The notes beneath the pieces are model-generated. The model saw nothing but the letters and a program-made list of their open reading frames with translations. It had not been told where the DNA came from and did no database searches. 64,000 nt of DNA, taken from contig CAKZSV010000057.1 of NCBI GenBank assembly GCA_937921485.1, positions 1 through 64,000 on the forward strand, read 5' to 3'. A program made the translations under genes and the position numbers. Origin of the DNA: an uncultured bacterium (GTDB lineage Bacteria > Spirochaetota > UBA4802 > JAGODF01). Below, piece after piece: positions 8,777 through 19,219 of the stretch (positions within the stretch are counted from its first letter, which is position 1; the number at the start of each line of letters is the position of its first letter).

Positions 8777-10441
8777 CTACATCTTCTCAGGCGCCGAAAC
8801 GCCCAGAAGCCCCAGTCCGTTTTTCAGCACAATGCGCACACCATCGCACAGCGCCATGTAGCTTGCCGTGCCCACAGGGTCGTCGGATAGCACCCGATGT
8901 TCCGTGTAGAATTTATGGTACGCCTGTGCCAGCCGCATGAGATAGTTGGTAATCCTGTGAGGCTCGCAGGTGGCGGCAGCGTCGCTTATTTCTTCGGGAA
9001 ATTTTGCTAAAAGTTTCAAAAGCGCTTTCGATTCGGGATTGTCGAGCCGATCTTTCGAGATTCCTTTTCCGCCATATTCAATCCCCCTGGTCTTCGCTTC
9101 CCGGAAAATCGAACAGATGCGTGCGTGTGCGTACTGAAGGTAGAATACCGGATTTTCCGAACTGGCGCGTTTCGCTAAAACCAGATCAAAATCCAGATGA
9201 CTGTCCATCGAGCGCATCACGAAAAAATATCGGGATACATCCACGCCGATTTCATCGACGAGTTCGCGCATCGTGGAAAATTTTCCGAGACGCTTCGACA
9301 TCTTCACAATTTCGCCTTCCCGCACCAGATTCACCTGCTGGGCGATGAGCACCCGGAAATCGCCCTCATAGCCGAGCGATTTCACCGCGCCCTGCATGCG
9401 CGCGATGTAGCCGTGATGATCGGGGCCCCAGATGTCGATGATGACATCATAGCCGCGGTCGATTTTATTCTTGTGGTAGGCAATATCGGCCAGAAAATAC
9501 GTCGGCCTTCCGTCGGACCGCACGAGCACGCGGTCTTTGTCGTCACCATGTTCGGTCGAGCGAAAAACTTTTTTCCCTTCCTCTTCGAATACAGACCCTT
9601 TCTTTTCAAGAAAATCGAGCGTGCCGAAAACTTCACCGTTCTCATGGAGGGTACGCTCGCTGAACCAGCGGTCGAATGCGACATTGAACGTTTCAAGGTC
9701 TTCTTTCTGCCCGGCCACATTTACCGCAATGGCTTTACGTGCCAGATAATCGATGAGCGCTTCCTCGTTTTCAATTTTAGCAATCTCATCGCCATGCTTT
9801 TCCATTATGCCAGCAGCGATCTCTTTCACATATTCGCCGTGATATCCGTCCTCGGGAAATTCCACCTCTTCTCCTTGCAATTCCTTCATTCTACACAGCA
9901 CAGATTTTCCAAGCAGATACACCTGATTGCCGTAGTCATTGACGTAGAATTCTCTCTCAACGATATCGCCATTCGCTTCCAAAAGGTTTGCGAGGGTATC
10001 GCCCACCGCAGCCGCGCGGGCGGAGACAATATTGAGCGGGCCCGTTGGATTTGCCGACACAAATTCGATATTCACCCTGCGGGGTTTGTCCTTACGGTTT
10101 TTTCCATAGCTGTCACGGTTCGATATGATGTCGCTCAGATTATCGATGAGATAATCGAGAGAAACGAATATATTGATGAAGCCCGGCCTGACCACATCGA
10201 CCCGCTCGATTACGGGAGAAGACTCGATGTAGGTGCGCAGGACTTCGCCGATGGCCATGGGCGCTTTGCGTGCAAGCTTCGCGCTTTCAAGCGCGAATGG
10301 GGTGGAATAATCGCCGAACTTTTCTTCTTTCGGATATTCCACTTTAATCGGCGGCACGGAAGGAAGGGCCAGCGCGCCGTCTGCCGAGGCGCGTTCAACT
10401 GCGGAAGATATGATGGAAATTAATGTTTCTTTGAATATCAC
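8777..10441 (-). CDS. argS: Arginyl-tRNA synthetase
   Basis: EFVSANPTGPLNIVSARAAAVGDTLANLLEANGDIVEREFYVNDYGNQV...KMSKRLGKFSTMRELVDEIG; C-terminal DALR domain. Confidence 0.97.
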   Translation of the reverse strand: MIFKETLISIISSAVERASADGALALPSVPPIKVEYPKEEKFGDYSTPFALESAKLARKAPMAIGEVLRTYIESSPVIERVDVVRPGFINIFVSLDYLIDNLSDIISNRDSYGKNRKDKPRRVNIEFVSANPTGPLNIVSARAAAVGDTLANLLEANGDIVEREFYVNDYGNQVYLLGKSVLCRMKELQGEEVEFPEDGYHGEYVKEIAAGIMEKHGDEIAKIENEEALIDYLARKAIAVNVAGQKEDLETFNVAFDRWFSERTLHENGEVFGTLDFLEKKGSVFEEEGKKVFRSTEHGDDKDRVLVRSDGRPTYFLADIAYHKNKIDRGYDVIIDIWGPDHHGYIARMQGAVKSLGYEGDFRVLIAQQVNLVREGEIVKMSKRLGKFSTMRELVDEIGVDVSRYFFVMRSMDSHLDFDLVLAKRASSENPVFYLQYAHARICSIFREAKTRGIEYGGKGISKDRLDNPESKALLKLLAKFPEEISDAAATCEPHRITNYLMRLAQAYHKFYTEHRVLSDDPVGTASYMALCDGVRIVLKNGLGLLGVSAPEKM

Positions 10442-10809
10442 CTTTTAAACACCTTTATTTCATTATAACATTTTTGATGATACTATCCGGAAGATAGCAT
10501 TACATTGCGGTTCATCAATCCCCGATATTGTGTTTTATATCACTTCAAAAACGGCTTTTTTACTCTACACTGCTACTTTTTCTGTCAAGCAATTAAACGG
10601 CGCGACAACTGGTCAGCATGATTGGAATTGTCGCATCTCTTTTTCCTGTATTCTTCAAAAGAAAAAGAATAAAAAAACAAAAAATAAAACACTTGAAAAT
10701 TATTCCATGCACTGATAATATCTTCCAATGCAATATCTGTCATCTGCGAAGGGCCATTTTCGGCACAGAGCTTTTTTTCTGCAATAATTATTACACACAG
10801 GAGCCATCC

Positions 10810-12975
10810 ATGAAAGCATTCAACTACGACAAAAATCAGCTTATTGCAGTGCTGCTTTCAATCGGCCTTTTCTTCCTTTTCGGCGGCATATATAAGTATT
10901 CCCGGATATTTGACGGAATGGAAAACGGCGCCATCGACTTTCGGTTCCGGATGAGAGAACCTTTCAAGGAAACAAAAAAACTCGGCGAGAGAATCACGAG
11001 CTTCAAGCGAAATCCCCGCGCGCGCGAAGATATTGTCATTTGCGCCATCGACGAAGACACGCTGAAAACATTCAGCCAGGAGGAGGACATCCGATGGCCG
11101 TTCCCCTGGGATATTCACCGGACTGTCACGCGCTATATCGCCGCGGATAATCCCGTCGCGATTTTCTTCGACATTATGTTTCTGGACAATCTAAGCGAAA
11201 AGATAGTGTCCCAGAGCGGCTCGGCTATTCCCGGAGGCGACGTATCGCGCCTGGGTTACGAGCAGTTGAAGCGGGCATTCAACCCAATTTATTTTCACTG
11301 GTTCAGAGCGCAGGAACGCGAGTTTGCGCGCACCATAAAGGAGTCCAGTTGCGTCTTTTTAGACTATCCCTTCCACACGGAAGAATCGTTCAAAACATTT
11401 CCCGACTTTGACGAGCGCATGAAAGCGCTTAACAAATTCACCTTTGATGTTCCCAAACACGAGCTTCCGCAGGGCAATTGCGAATCGACCAATGAATATG
11501 AGCGCGATGTCCGCTGTCCCTGGGTTTTCACTCTGACCCCTCCCACGCCCCTGCTTTCGCGCGCCGCAAAGGGGCTTGGGTTTGCAAACGTAAAACCCGA
11601 TCCCGATTCGGTGAACAGAAAATTGCCCGTCATCATCCTGCATAAAGACAACGACACCTACCGCTATTATCCATCGATCGACCTGCTTCTGGCAATGCAG
11701 TATTTCGGCATCGGCATGAAAGACGTTGAAATTAAAATGGGAAGCTACGTGAAACTCAAAAACCTGCCGGCGGAAAAAATGAAGCGTCCCAACAGGGAAC
11801 GCGCAATCGCCATACCCATCGACCACCAGGGCTTCATGGACATCAATTTCATCGGCGGCCCCGGCAGCTTCGATACCAAAAGCTATTATTATTTCAACCG
11901 CGACCCCGACCGGCGCGGCAATTTCAAAAACAAGATTGTCTTCATTGCCGCCTACAACGCGGCGGGCATTGCGATGGACGTGCACAAATCGCCTTTCGGC
12001 GACACCTTCGGGGTCGAGCATCACGCGAATGCGCTTAACACGATTCTGAATCAGGATTTCATCTTCCGGCTTTCGGAGAATCAGAATATCCTGATTTTGT
12101 TAGGCATCGCACTATTTCTGGGGCTGATTATATCTAAGGCATCAATCATTAAATCCATCGTGTTCACGGTCGTGTTCTCCCTGTTGTATGTAATTGGGGC
12201 TATGGCAATCTTTGATATTTCCAATATCATCATCGTCTTCGCCGTTCCCCTCGTGCAGGTGGGCGCTACGTTTTCGCTCATAACCGCATACCGGGTGCTC
12301 ACCGAGCAGAAGGAGAAGAAATACATCCGTCAGACATTCTCCAAGTTTGTGTCGCACACGGTAGTGGACGAGCTTTTAGCGCATCCTGAGAAACTGAAAC
12401 TCGGCGGTGACAAAAAAATTCTCACTGTCCTCTTTTCCGACATACGCGGCTTCACATCCATTTCCGAAGCGCTCACACCGGAAGCCCTGGTTGACCATCT
12501 CAATGTGTATCTCCAGGCTATGACCGACCTGGTGCTGAAATACGACGGCACGCTCGACAAATACGTGGGCGACGAAATCATGGCATTCTGGGGCGCTCCC
12601 ATTCCTCAAGACGACCACGCGCTGCGCGCGTGCCGCTGCGCCATCGAAATGATGGAGGTTCTGGCGAAAATGAATCAAAAATGGAAGGCCGAAGGCAAAC
12701 CGCCTCTGGATATCGGCATCGGTCTCAACACGGGCGAGATGGTCGTTGGGAATATGGGCTCCTCATCGCGCATGGACTACACGCTCATGGGCGACAATGT
12801 AAACCTTGGCGCGCGTCTTGAAGGCACCAATAAGCAATACAAAACGCACATCATTATAAGCGAGTTTACCTACGAACATGTGAAGGACCGCGTGATTGCC
12901 AGAGAGCTCGACCTGGTGCGCGTGAAAGGAAAAGAGCTGCCGGTCAAGATCTACGAACTACTGGACGTTAAATAG
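10810..12975 (+). CDS. CHASE2 domain adenylate/guanylate cyclase
   Basis: N-terminal CHASE2-like sensor, C-terminal TM helices and class III cyclase (LTVLFSDIRGFTSISEALTPEALVDHLNVYLQAMTDLVLKYDGTLDKYVGDEIMAFWGAP); start at 10810 preferred (CAGGAG upstream). Confidence 0.92.
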   Translation: MKAFNYDKNQLIAVLLSIGLFFLFGGIYKYSRIFDGMENGAIDFRFRMREPFKETKKLGERITSFKRNPRAREDIVICAIDEDTLKTFSQEEDIRWPFPWDIHRTVTRYIAADNPVAIFFDIMFLDNLSEKIVSQSGSAIPGGDVSRLGYEQLKRAFNPIYFHWFRAQEREFARTIKESSCVFLDYPFHTEESFKTFPDFDERMKALNKFTFDVPKHELPQGNCESTNEYERDVRCPWVFTLTPPTPLLSRAAKGLGFANVKPDPDSVNRKLPVIILHKDNDTYRYYPSIDLLLAMQYFGIGMKDVEIKMGSYVKLKNLPAEKMKRPNRERAIAIPIDHQGFMDINFIGGPGSFDTKSYYYFNRDPDRRGNFKNKIVFIAAYNAAGIAMDVHKSPFGDTFGVEHHANALNTILNQDFIFRLSENQNILILLGIALFLGLIISKASIIKSIVFTVVFSLLYVIGAMAIFDISNIIIVFAVPLVQVGATFSLITAYRVLTEQKEKKYIRQTFSKFVSHTVVDELLAHPEKLKLGGDKKILTVLFSDIRGFTSISEALTPEALVDHLNVYLQAMTDLVLKYDGTLDKYVGDEIMAFWGAPIPQDDHALRACRCAIEMMEVLAKMNQKWKAEGKPPLDIGIGLNTGEMVVGNMGSSSRMDYTLMGDNVNLGARLEGTNKQYKTHIIISEFTYEHVKDRVIARELDLVRVKGKELPVKIYELLDVK

Positions 12976-15279
12976 CACAAGCGGCTCGGGAGGAGTGCTT
13001 TCCTTATCTTTGGGTTTTTTGACTTTTGCCATCACGGGCCGAAGAAGCGGTCCGGCGATCTTGCAGGGAACGGTCACCATGCCCGCCTGCGCTTCTGCGG
13101 GAGCAACAGAAATTTCGAGGGGAACATCGAGCCCCTCGAAATAGTCATATCTGCCGCGACCGTACAGCCTGACCTTGTCGCTTAAAACCGCAAGTTTCGA
13201 GACTACGTAATTATCCGCGCGCTGATTGAAAGAAAAGGATGCGGTGAGGCTATTGATTTCCGCAAGAGGCGCGCTTTTTATTCCGCTTTTGGCCAGATAT
13301 TCCGAGAATGTATCCTGAAGCGGCGTATTCTTCAGGTTGCCTTCCGCGAGATCGATGCTGACATCAACGATGGAATTTTCAAGGATTTGCGACAGCCGAA
13401 ACGCGTTTACCTGAAATGATACAGACGCGTTAAGCATACCGGCAGCTTCTCCTTTAATTCCCGCGTCGGATGCGAAGCTCCTTAAATCGAAATTCTTTAC
13501 CGAAGCGTCGATGCTCACAAGCGGCATCCAGAGGTTGAACTGCGCGCTTGTTTTCAGCGAATACTGAGCCCCATATCCGGAAAGAGAAAACGAATTCACC
13601 GAAAAAACGCCGTCCCGCAATAAGGCATCAAGGGCAAACTCATTGAACTCCGCACGATGGCCCGCTACAATCCTCTTCGCACCCAGATGGAGCTGAAGAT
13701 TATTCTGATTTAACAGCTTGCCGACCGGTTCATCGCGGAAAATGATGTTCTCATAACCAAGTTTCCTGTCGCTGTAGGCACCTTCATACACCAGCTGAAG
13801 CGCGGCCAGCAGGGGATGTGCAATATGATGGATTTCCAGCGCCGGCGCGGTAATGCTGATTTCAGATTCAGAGGAAAAGGGAACCCATGATTTCACTCTT
13901 GTGTTCCATCTGCCTTCGATCTTCGATCTTTCGAGCGAGCATTTCAAGGCGGCAGTAAAAATATCATTCTTTAAGGATATCTCCGCATCCAGCCCCTTCA
14001 TGAACTCCCGGGTATTTGTACTTTCGCGGAAAATGATGCCAAAATCTTTCAGCTCCGCCATAAATTCCGAACCTCTCGCCGAACCGGAGATAAAATCATA
14101 CTTCAGATGCCCGCCGGTTTTCATGTTTCCCTTAAACACTGTTTCTTTCCACGGCGTAATATGCTCCGACATCCTCTCAAGGTTCATTGTATTCGAACTG
14201 AACATCATATCCATATAATGTTCTTTGTTGCTCCTGCGGTAAATTCCCTCAAGAGAAAGCCTGATCACATCATCATAGAGAGAAGCACGGCGCACCATCA
14301 CCTTCTCCCCGCCGCCGGTGATATCGATGATAAAATCCATGTTCAAATTTTCATTTGAAATCCAGGTGTGCTTCGATCCTTCCGTCAATTTATCTGCACT
14401 GAGATTTGTTATTTCAATGCGGCACTCCGCGCTGAGGTTTTGTCTGAATGAAGCAAACCTGATAGCTGCATCAAACTGGCCTTGAATATTCAGCAAATCT
14501 TTAAGTGCTTCAGCCAGATACGGCTGAAAATAGCGCATATCAAGGCCGGTTACGATAATTGAATTGGTTGAAGCAAGGCAGAAATTGCCCCTGGCGCTCC
14601 GCAACCTGCCGGAGAAAGAAAGACGGCCCTTTGACAGATCAGAGTTGGGATGCGGAAGCACTCTTCCGGATATGGTATAATCTAAATAATCGCCCCGCAA
14701 AAGAAGCCCGAGGGAGAACCGGTCAATCTTGACAGCAGAAATCTCATTGCGGAAGACTTCCCGATATTCCAGACGGGACGAGGTGATATCAACCCGGAAA
14801 TGCTCATGATCGATATTCGAAATTTCGCTCAAAGGTCTGTCGAGACGGAAAATTTCATTAAATGTTTCATAATACCCTTTGCCGTATTTTTTATAGACCG
14901 TAACATCGGCATCATCAAAAACAATTTCTTTAATGATTATGTTCCCGGAGAAAAGCTTGAAAAAATTGAGCCTGATTTCAGCGCCCGGGCATTTTATGAG
15001 GCTGATATTGTCGTTGAAGTCGCCGCTGATTGAAATGTTTAAATTTGAAATAATGATATTCCCGAAAGCGCTCATGTACACATCATCGAATGTAGCGGCT
15101 TTCCCGAAATTTTCCTTGATAAACGTCATGACATGCTCTTTGAGGACGTGTTCCGGGTATGCTCTTATGAAAAATATTTTTATTGTCCCGAAAAAAAGCA
15201 TCGCCGCTACAAAGGGCGAGAGCAAAAGCCCGATGCGCATAGCGCCTATGCGTTCAATTATTGAGCGGACATTCTTCAT
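12958..15279 (-). CDS. AsmA-like / large membrane-anchored protein
   Basis: 773 aa, N-terminal TM, repetitive beta-rich AsmA/TamB-like sequence (ISSSRLEYREVFRNEISAVKIDRFSLGL..., SVDVSIDLAEGNLKNTPLQDTFSEYL). Confidence 0.7.
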   Translation of the reverse strand: MKNVRSIIERIGAMRIGLLLSPFVAAMLFFGTIKIFFIRAYPEHVLKEHVMTFIKENFGKAATFDDVYMSAFGNIIISNLNISISGDFNDNISLIKCPGAEIRLNFFKLFSGNIIIKEIVFDDADVTVYKKYGKGYYETFNEIFRLDRPLSEISNIDHEHFRVDITSSRLEYREVFRNEISAVKIDRFSLGLLLRGDYLDYTISGRVLPHPNSDLSKGRLSFSGRLRSARGNFCLASTNSIIVTGLDMRYFQPYLAEALKDLLNIQGQFDAAIRFASFRQNLSAECRIEITNLSADKLTEGSKHTWISNENLNMDFIIDITGGGEKVMVRRASLYDDVIRLSLEGIYRRSNKEHYMDMMFSSNTMNLERMSEHITPWKETVFKGNMKTGGHLKYDFISGSARGSEFMAELKDFGIIFRESTNTREFMKGLDAEISLKNDIFTAALKCSLERSKIEGRWNTRVKSWVPFSSESEISITAPALEIHHIAHPLLAALQLVYEGAYSDRKLGYENIIFRDEPVGKLLNQNNLQLHLGAKRIVAGHRAEFNEFALDALLRDGVFSVNSFSLSGYGAQYSLKTSAQFNLWMPLVSIDASVKNFDLRSFASDAGIKGEAAGMLNASVSFQVNAFRLSQILENSIVDVSIDLAEGNLKNTPLQDTFSEYLAKSGIKSAPLAEINSLTASFSFNQRADNYVVSKLAVLSDKVRLYGRGRYDYFEGLDVPLEISVAPAEAQAGMVTVPCKIAGPLLRPVMAKVKKPKDKESTPPEPLVLFNVQ

Positions 15280-15509
15280 GAATTGTTCTCGTCATACAGG
15301 GCATATATCACAAGCTCTACGTAAGCTCGATGCATACTACCCGTCAAGTATATAATCTCCATCAATTGAATTTCATTATTTTAAGGCATTGCCGGCTTTT
15401 AACCGGCTTATGAAAAGATTTTTTATTTAAAAAATTGGCTTGCGAAAAATCAAAATAAAAGAAAAGTGCCCTGTCAATTCAATAAAATGAAAGGCCAGGC
15501 CTCATTATC

Positions 15510-16136
15510 ATGGAATACATATCATCTCTGCTTTCCAATCTTGCAGGCTATATGCCGCTCATCAGTTTTTCGCTTCTCACGCTGGCCGGCTTCAATCTTC
15601 CCATTTCGGAGGACATCGTTATTCTCCTTTCCGGCGCACTGGGAGCGACATATACCCCGCACATGCTTCCCCTGATTTATGCCGGATGCTTCGCGGGAGC
15701 GTACGCAAGCGACCTGATTTCATATTCCCTGGGCCGTTTTGCGATACGGGGACTTGCGGGACACCGGCTGCTTAAAAAAATCATTTCCATTGAAAAAATC
15801 GAAGCCATGGAGAACTATTTTGCCAGATACGGAAGCAAAACTCTCCTTTTCGGCCGTTTTATCCCTTTCGGCGTCCGCAATGTGATCTTTATGACCGCAG
15901 GTTTCAGTAAAATGCGCCTGACGACTTTTATGCTCATTGATCTTATTCCGCTTTCAATTACTTCATCAATAACATTTTATCTCGGCATTAAAGCAGGCAT
16001 CAACTACCGCAACATCATCCCGTACTTGGACAGGTTTAAGGAATGTATTGGAATAACAGCGCTCATCATCATAGCGCTACTATTAATAATATATAAAGTT
16101 AGAAAAAAGCGAAAATCCGGGCTTTCGGAAAGCTAA
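15510..16136 (+). CDS. DedA/SNARE-associated (VTT) family membrane protein
   Basis: LPISEDIVILLSGALGATY...GRFIPFGVRNVIFMTAGFSKMRLTTFMLID typical of DedA proteins. Confidence 0.88.
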   Translation: MEYISSLLSNLAGYMPLISFSLLTLAGFNLPISEDIVILLSGALGATYTPHMLPLIYAGCFAGAYASDLISYSLGRFAIRGLAGHRLLKKIISIEKIEAMENYFARYGSKTLLFGRFIPFGVRNVIFMTAGFSKMRLTTFMLIDLIPLSITSSITFYLGIKAGINYRNIIPYLDRFKECIGITALIIIALLLIIYKVRKKRKSGLSES

Positions 16137-16268
16137 ACCGATAATTTTTTTCAGTACATCTTTTTTTTTCATTGAAAATCCGCTCAACAGGTAGTACTAT
16201 CGTACTAATGCTTTTTCCTTCAATCGCTGTGCCCAACATATGTATAAATGGATTTCAGGTTCGGCTGT

Positions 16269-17426
16269 ATGGCAAAATCAAAGATACACACAATCCGGGA
16301 AAGGAATGCTATCGTTGAAAATATCATCAAGGCAATGGTGGAACGAAAGGGATTTCTGCTCATAGGGCATAAAAATCCCGATGAGGACTGCATTGCTTCA
16401 ATGGTCGCCTTCGCGATATTGCTCACCAAATTCGACAAACGCGTTCAAATATTCATCGACGGAGAAATTCCCCGCAACGTACATTATCTTGCAAATATCT
16501 GCATGTACAATGCCATCCGCATCGTCTCAAGCCGCCAGCGGCTGGCTCCCGGCATCGACACCATCATCGCATGCGATACCCCCAAACCATCCATGCTCGA
16601 CATCACACCGGCAATACAGAAGCGCTTGAAGAGCAAAAAGGTCATCAGAATCGAAGTGGACCATCATTTGGGAGCGGACAGCAGCTATATCGGCGATCCA
16701 GGGTACCGTTTTGTTACCGAAGCATCATCTTCGAGCGAACTTGTGGGAATACTGGCGCTCAAGCTCAAAGCGCGAAGAGACGTACTCGGCCAATTCGTCA
16801 TTGCAGACCCTCTTTCGCGCAACTTCGTCCTTGCGGTGCTCACCGGCATAATCGGCGATACCAACATGGGCAAGTATTTAAAATCAAGGCGTGAAAAAAA
16901 ATATTACGCCCTTTTCTCCAGCATCTACAACGACATACTGATGAAAACTACTGTGCGCGACTCGAATTTTACCAACATTGAACAGGTTTACGGAGAACTG
17001 CAGAAGCTGTCTGAAAAAGAAGCAAAATGCTACGGATACATCATACAGAAACAACAGCTCTCATCCTCGGTGGGCTATATTGTACTCAGCCGGAAAGATA
17101 TGAGCCATCTTACGAAGGAATACGATAGAGAGACAATCACCAACGTAACAAAATCCATCGTCAACGACCTTGCTGAAATAAGCCAGAAGGTCGGCATCAT
17201 CGCTTTTCCTGAAAAGAACGATACCACCGAACTCATTCAATTCCGCATGCGGCGCAGTCACAATTTCAAAGAATTCGATCTTCGCAAAATACTCGAGATT
17301 TTTTCCATTTCAAACGGGGGGGGCCACGAAGGAGCCATCGGATTCAGGTTTCCCGCAAGTGACATGAAGGACCCCGAGGGCTACATGGCGAAGCTGGTAG
17401 AACGCCTCGAACAGGAAATCGGATGA
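16269..17426 (+). CDS. DHH/DHHA1 phosphoesterase (NrnA-like)
   Basis: GHKNPDEDCIASMVAFAILL...VDHHLGADSSY...GGGHEGAIGFRF; DHH and GGGH motifs; start uncertain (16248 or 16269). Confidence 0.87.
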   Translation: MAKSKIHTIRERNAIVENIIKAMVERKGFLLIGHKNPDEDCIASMVAFAILLTKFDKRVQIFIDGEIPRNVHYLANICMYNAIRIVSSRQRLAPGIDTIIACDTPKPSMLDITPAIQKRLKSKKVIRIEVDHHLGADSSYIGDPGYRFVTEASSSSELVGILALKLKARRDVLGQFVIADPLSRNFVLAVLTGIIGDTNMGKYLKSRREKKYYALFSSIYNDILMKTTVRDSNFTNIEQVYGELQKLSEKEAKCYGYIIQKQQLSSSVGYIVLSRKDMSHLTKEYDRETITNVTKSIVNDLAEISQKVGIIAFPEKNDTTELIQFRMRRSHNFKEFDLRKILEIFSISNGGGHEGAIGFRFPASDMKDPEGYMAKLVERLEQEIG

Positions 17427-18037
17427 ACCGCGCAGCCGCAACTGTCACGGCAATCTTGCTTTCCTCGCTCCTTGCATACGCTGAAATAAAATCACGCGTG
17501 TTGCCCGACGGCACGGTAGAGTACTATACCACGGACAAGCCGGCACAATCTTCCCGCAAGATAGTGCTTTCAAACCGCTACGATCCGCTTGTTTTCCGTA
17601 TTGCCGGCGAAGAGGGAATAGACCCTCTTCTTGTTAAAAGCGTCATCAAAGTTGAATCGGATTTCAACCCCGACGCGGTATCTCCCGCAGGGGCAATGGG
17701 GCTGATGCAAATCATGGAGATGATTGCCCATTCCTATCATGTGAAAAACCCATTCGATCCTGAGGAAAACTTACAGGCCGGCATAAAGCACCTCGCCTGG
17801 CTTCTCCGTTCTTTCAAAAACGACACGCCGCTGGCGCTTGCTGCGTATCACGCAGGCATCGGGAGGGTAAAATCGCGCATGGCGATCCCGCCGATTAAAT
17901 CAACGATTCAGTATGTCAATGATGTCATGCGGATTTATAACAGCATCACGGGAAAAGAAATCAGAGATTATTCTCCCCAGGTGAAAAAACTCTACACGCG
18001 CCTACGAAAGGACGGGACGCTGGAGATTTATAATTAA
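17423..18037 (+). CDS. Lytic transglycosylase (SLT domain)
   Basis: AGEEGIDPLLVKSVIKVESDFNPDAVSPAGAMGLMQIM...ALAAYHAGIGRVK; ATGA overlap with the upstream gene. Confidence 0.93.
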   Translation: MNRAAATVTAILLSSLLAYAEIKSRVLPDGTVEYYTTDKPAQSSRKIVLSNRYDPLVFRIAGEEGIDPLLVKSVIKVESDFNPDAVSPAGAMGLMQIMEMIAHSYHVKNPFDPEENLQAGIKHLAWLLRSFKNDTPLALAAYHAGIGRVKSRMAIPPIKSTIQYVNDVMRIYNSITGKEIRDYSPQVKKLYTRLRKDGTLEIYN

Positions 18038-18085
18038 ATTTTTCCCGAATCATGCTTCCTTCTGGCGTGTTTCTTCGCAAATTAT

Positions 18086-18123
18086 AAGGGAACTTCTAAA
18101 AACCATTATAAGGATGTTCCCTT
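18086..18123. repeat. Inverted repeat, 8-bp arms, 22-nt loop
   Basis: AAGGGAAC (18086-18093) / GTTCCCTT (18116-18123). Confidence 0.7.
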
Positions 18124-18141
18124 GTGGGCACAATATATAGT

Positions 18142-18189
18142 AAAAACCGCTTTCTTTTGATACTATTTTTAAGGATGAAAGCGGTTTTT
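18142..18189. repeat. Inverted repeat, perfect 13-bp arms, 22-nt loop; possible terminator for the transglycosylase gene
   Basis: AAAAACCGCTTTC (18142-18154) / GAAAGCGGTTTTT (18177-18189). Confidence 0.75.
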
Positions 18190-18220
18190 CGAGATGCCCA
18201 TAATTTCAACTCCTGACACT

Positions 18221-18252
18221 AGAAGCCGTTCTTCCCACATAGAACGGCTTCT
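18221..18252. repeat. Inverted repeat, perfect 12-bp arms, 8-nt loop
   Basis: AGAAGCCGTTCT-TCCCACAT-AGAACGGCTTCT. Confidence 0.75.
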
Positions 18253-18290
18253 GTACATTATTACCTCACTCTTGTGATAAAGTCACACCA

Positions 18291-18659
18291 TTACATACCA
18301 AGCGCCTTACGGATTGATGACAGCAGATGATCGGGATTCACCGGTTTCTGGAACACGCCATTGAATCCAAGCTTATCGACTTCAATGGTTGTCGCAGTCG
18401 CCTGCCCAATGCTGCTGAGAAGATAAATAGGAAGTGCTGGATTATTCTTTTTGATCTCCTGCGCAACCTTCGTACCGGCATCGATACTTTCCATCATCAT
18501 GTCGCACAAAATGAGATCCGGTTTTTCACTGGCAGCTGCATCGATGCCTTCTTTCCCGGAAAGCGCCGTAACTGCCTCAAACCCATTTGCAGTTACAATT
18601 GCTTTTATGGAATCGCAAATATCTGGATCATCATCTATAATCAAAATTTTTTTTACCAT
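18291..18659 (-). CDS. Stand-alone response regulator receiver protein
   Basis: KILIIDDDPDICDSIKAIV...PDLILCDMMMESIDAGTKVA...IYLLSSIG...GVFQKPVNPDHLLSSIRKAL; receiver domain only. Confidence 0.93.
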   Translation of the reverse strand: MVKKILIIDDDPDICDSIKAIVTANGFEAVTALSGKEGIDAAASEKPDLILCDMMMESIDAGTKVAQEIKKNNPALPIYLLSSIGQATATTIEVDKLGFNGVFQKPVNPDHLLSSIRKALGM

Positions 18660-18724
18660 TGCATAAGTCTCCTTTTTAAAAGAATCGCATTCTTACAAGC
18701 TCATTTCAGAAAAACATGCCAAAA

Positions 18725-19219
18725 TCAATGAACGCCGAAACAATCCTGCGTAACAGCAGCAGGACTGGTGAAACCACAGGAAACAAACCCGGAAAAAAAA
18801 GCATACGCTTTCGATAAATTTTCGCACGCCTTCTGGCTCATCACCTGCCCCATTTCCCACTCATAGCCCCTGATTGCCAGCATATACGCCTCAGGCGCTT
18901 TGCGATTCAATTCATGGCAAAGCGCCAGAAGCGATTCAGCAGATAATGTGTGCGTCGTAAAAGATATTTCCAGCGAAGGTTCAATTCTCATAAACGAGAA
19001 CGGCTCTTCGGCATTAATTGAAGCATCAGCAAAAACAACCACTTCATATTCGGAAATCGTCAGAGCATCCTCGATGTTGAGCTGATAATCGACCTCGACA
19101 TCGCATATTTGTGAAACAACAGGATCCCTTTCGGCCAGCGCAGCTAATTCTACTCCGAGTCCGTCATCCTGACAGCCGGGATTGCCGTAGCCGAGTATGA
19201 TACAGCGCTTTTTCGCCAC
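18725..19219 (-). CDS. Hydrogenase maturation protease
   Basis: CIILGYGNPGCQDDGLGVELAALAER...VVVFADASI...HTLSAESLLALCHELNRKAPEAYMLAIRGYEWEMGQ; follows the hydrogenase large subunit. Confidence 0.9.
   Translation of the reverse strand: MAKKRCIILGYGNPGCQDDGLGVELAALAERDPVVSQICDVEVDYQLNIEDALTISEYEVVVFADASINAEEPFSFMRIEPSLEISFTTHTLSAESLLALCHELNRKAPEAYMLAIRGYEWEMGQVMSQKACENLSKAYAFFSGFVSCGFTSPAAVTQDCFGVH

Noticed and set aside
9197-10423. 408-aa plus-strand ORF
   Set aside because: Fully antisense to argS, whose protein is unmistakable; typical shadow frame of a codon-biased gene.
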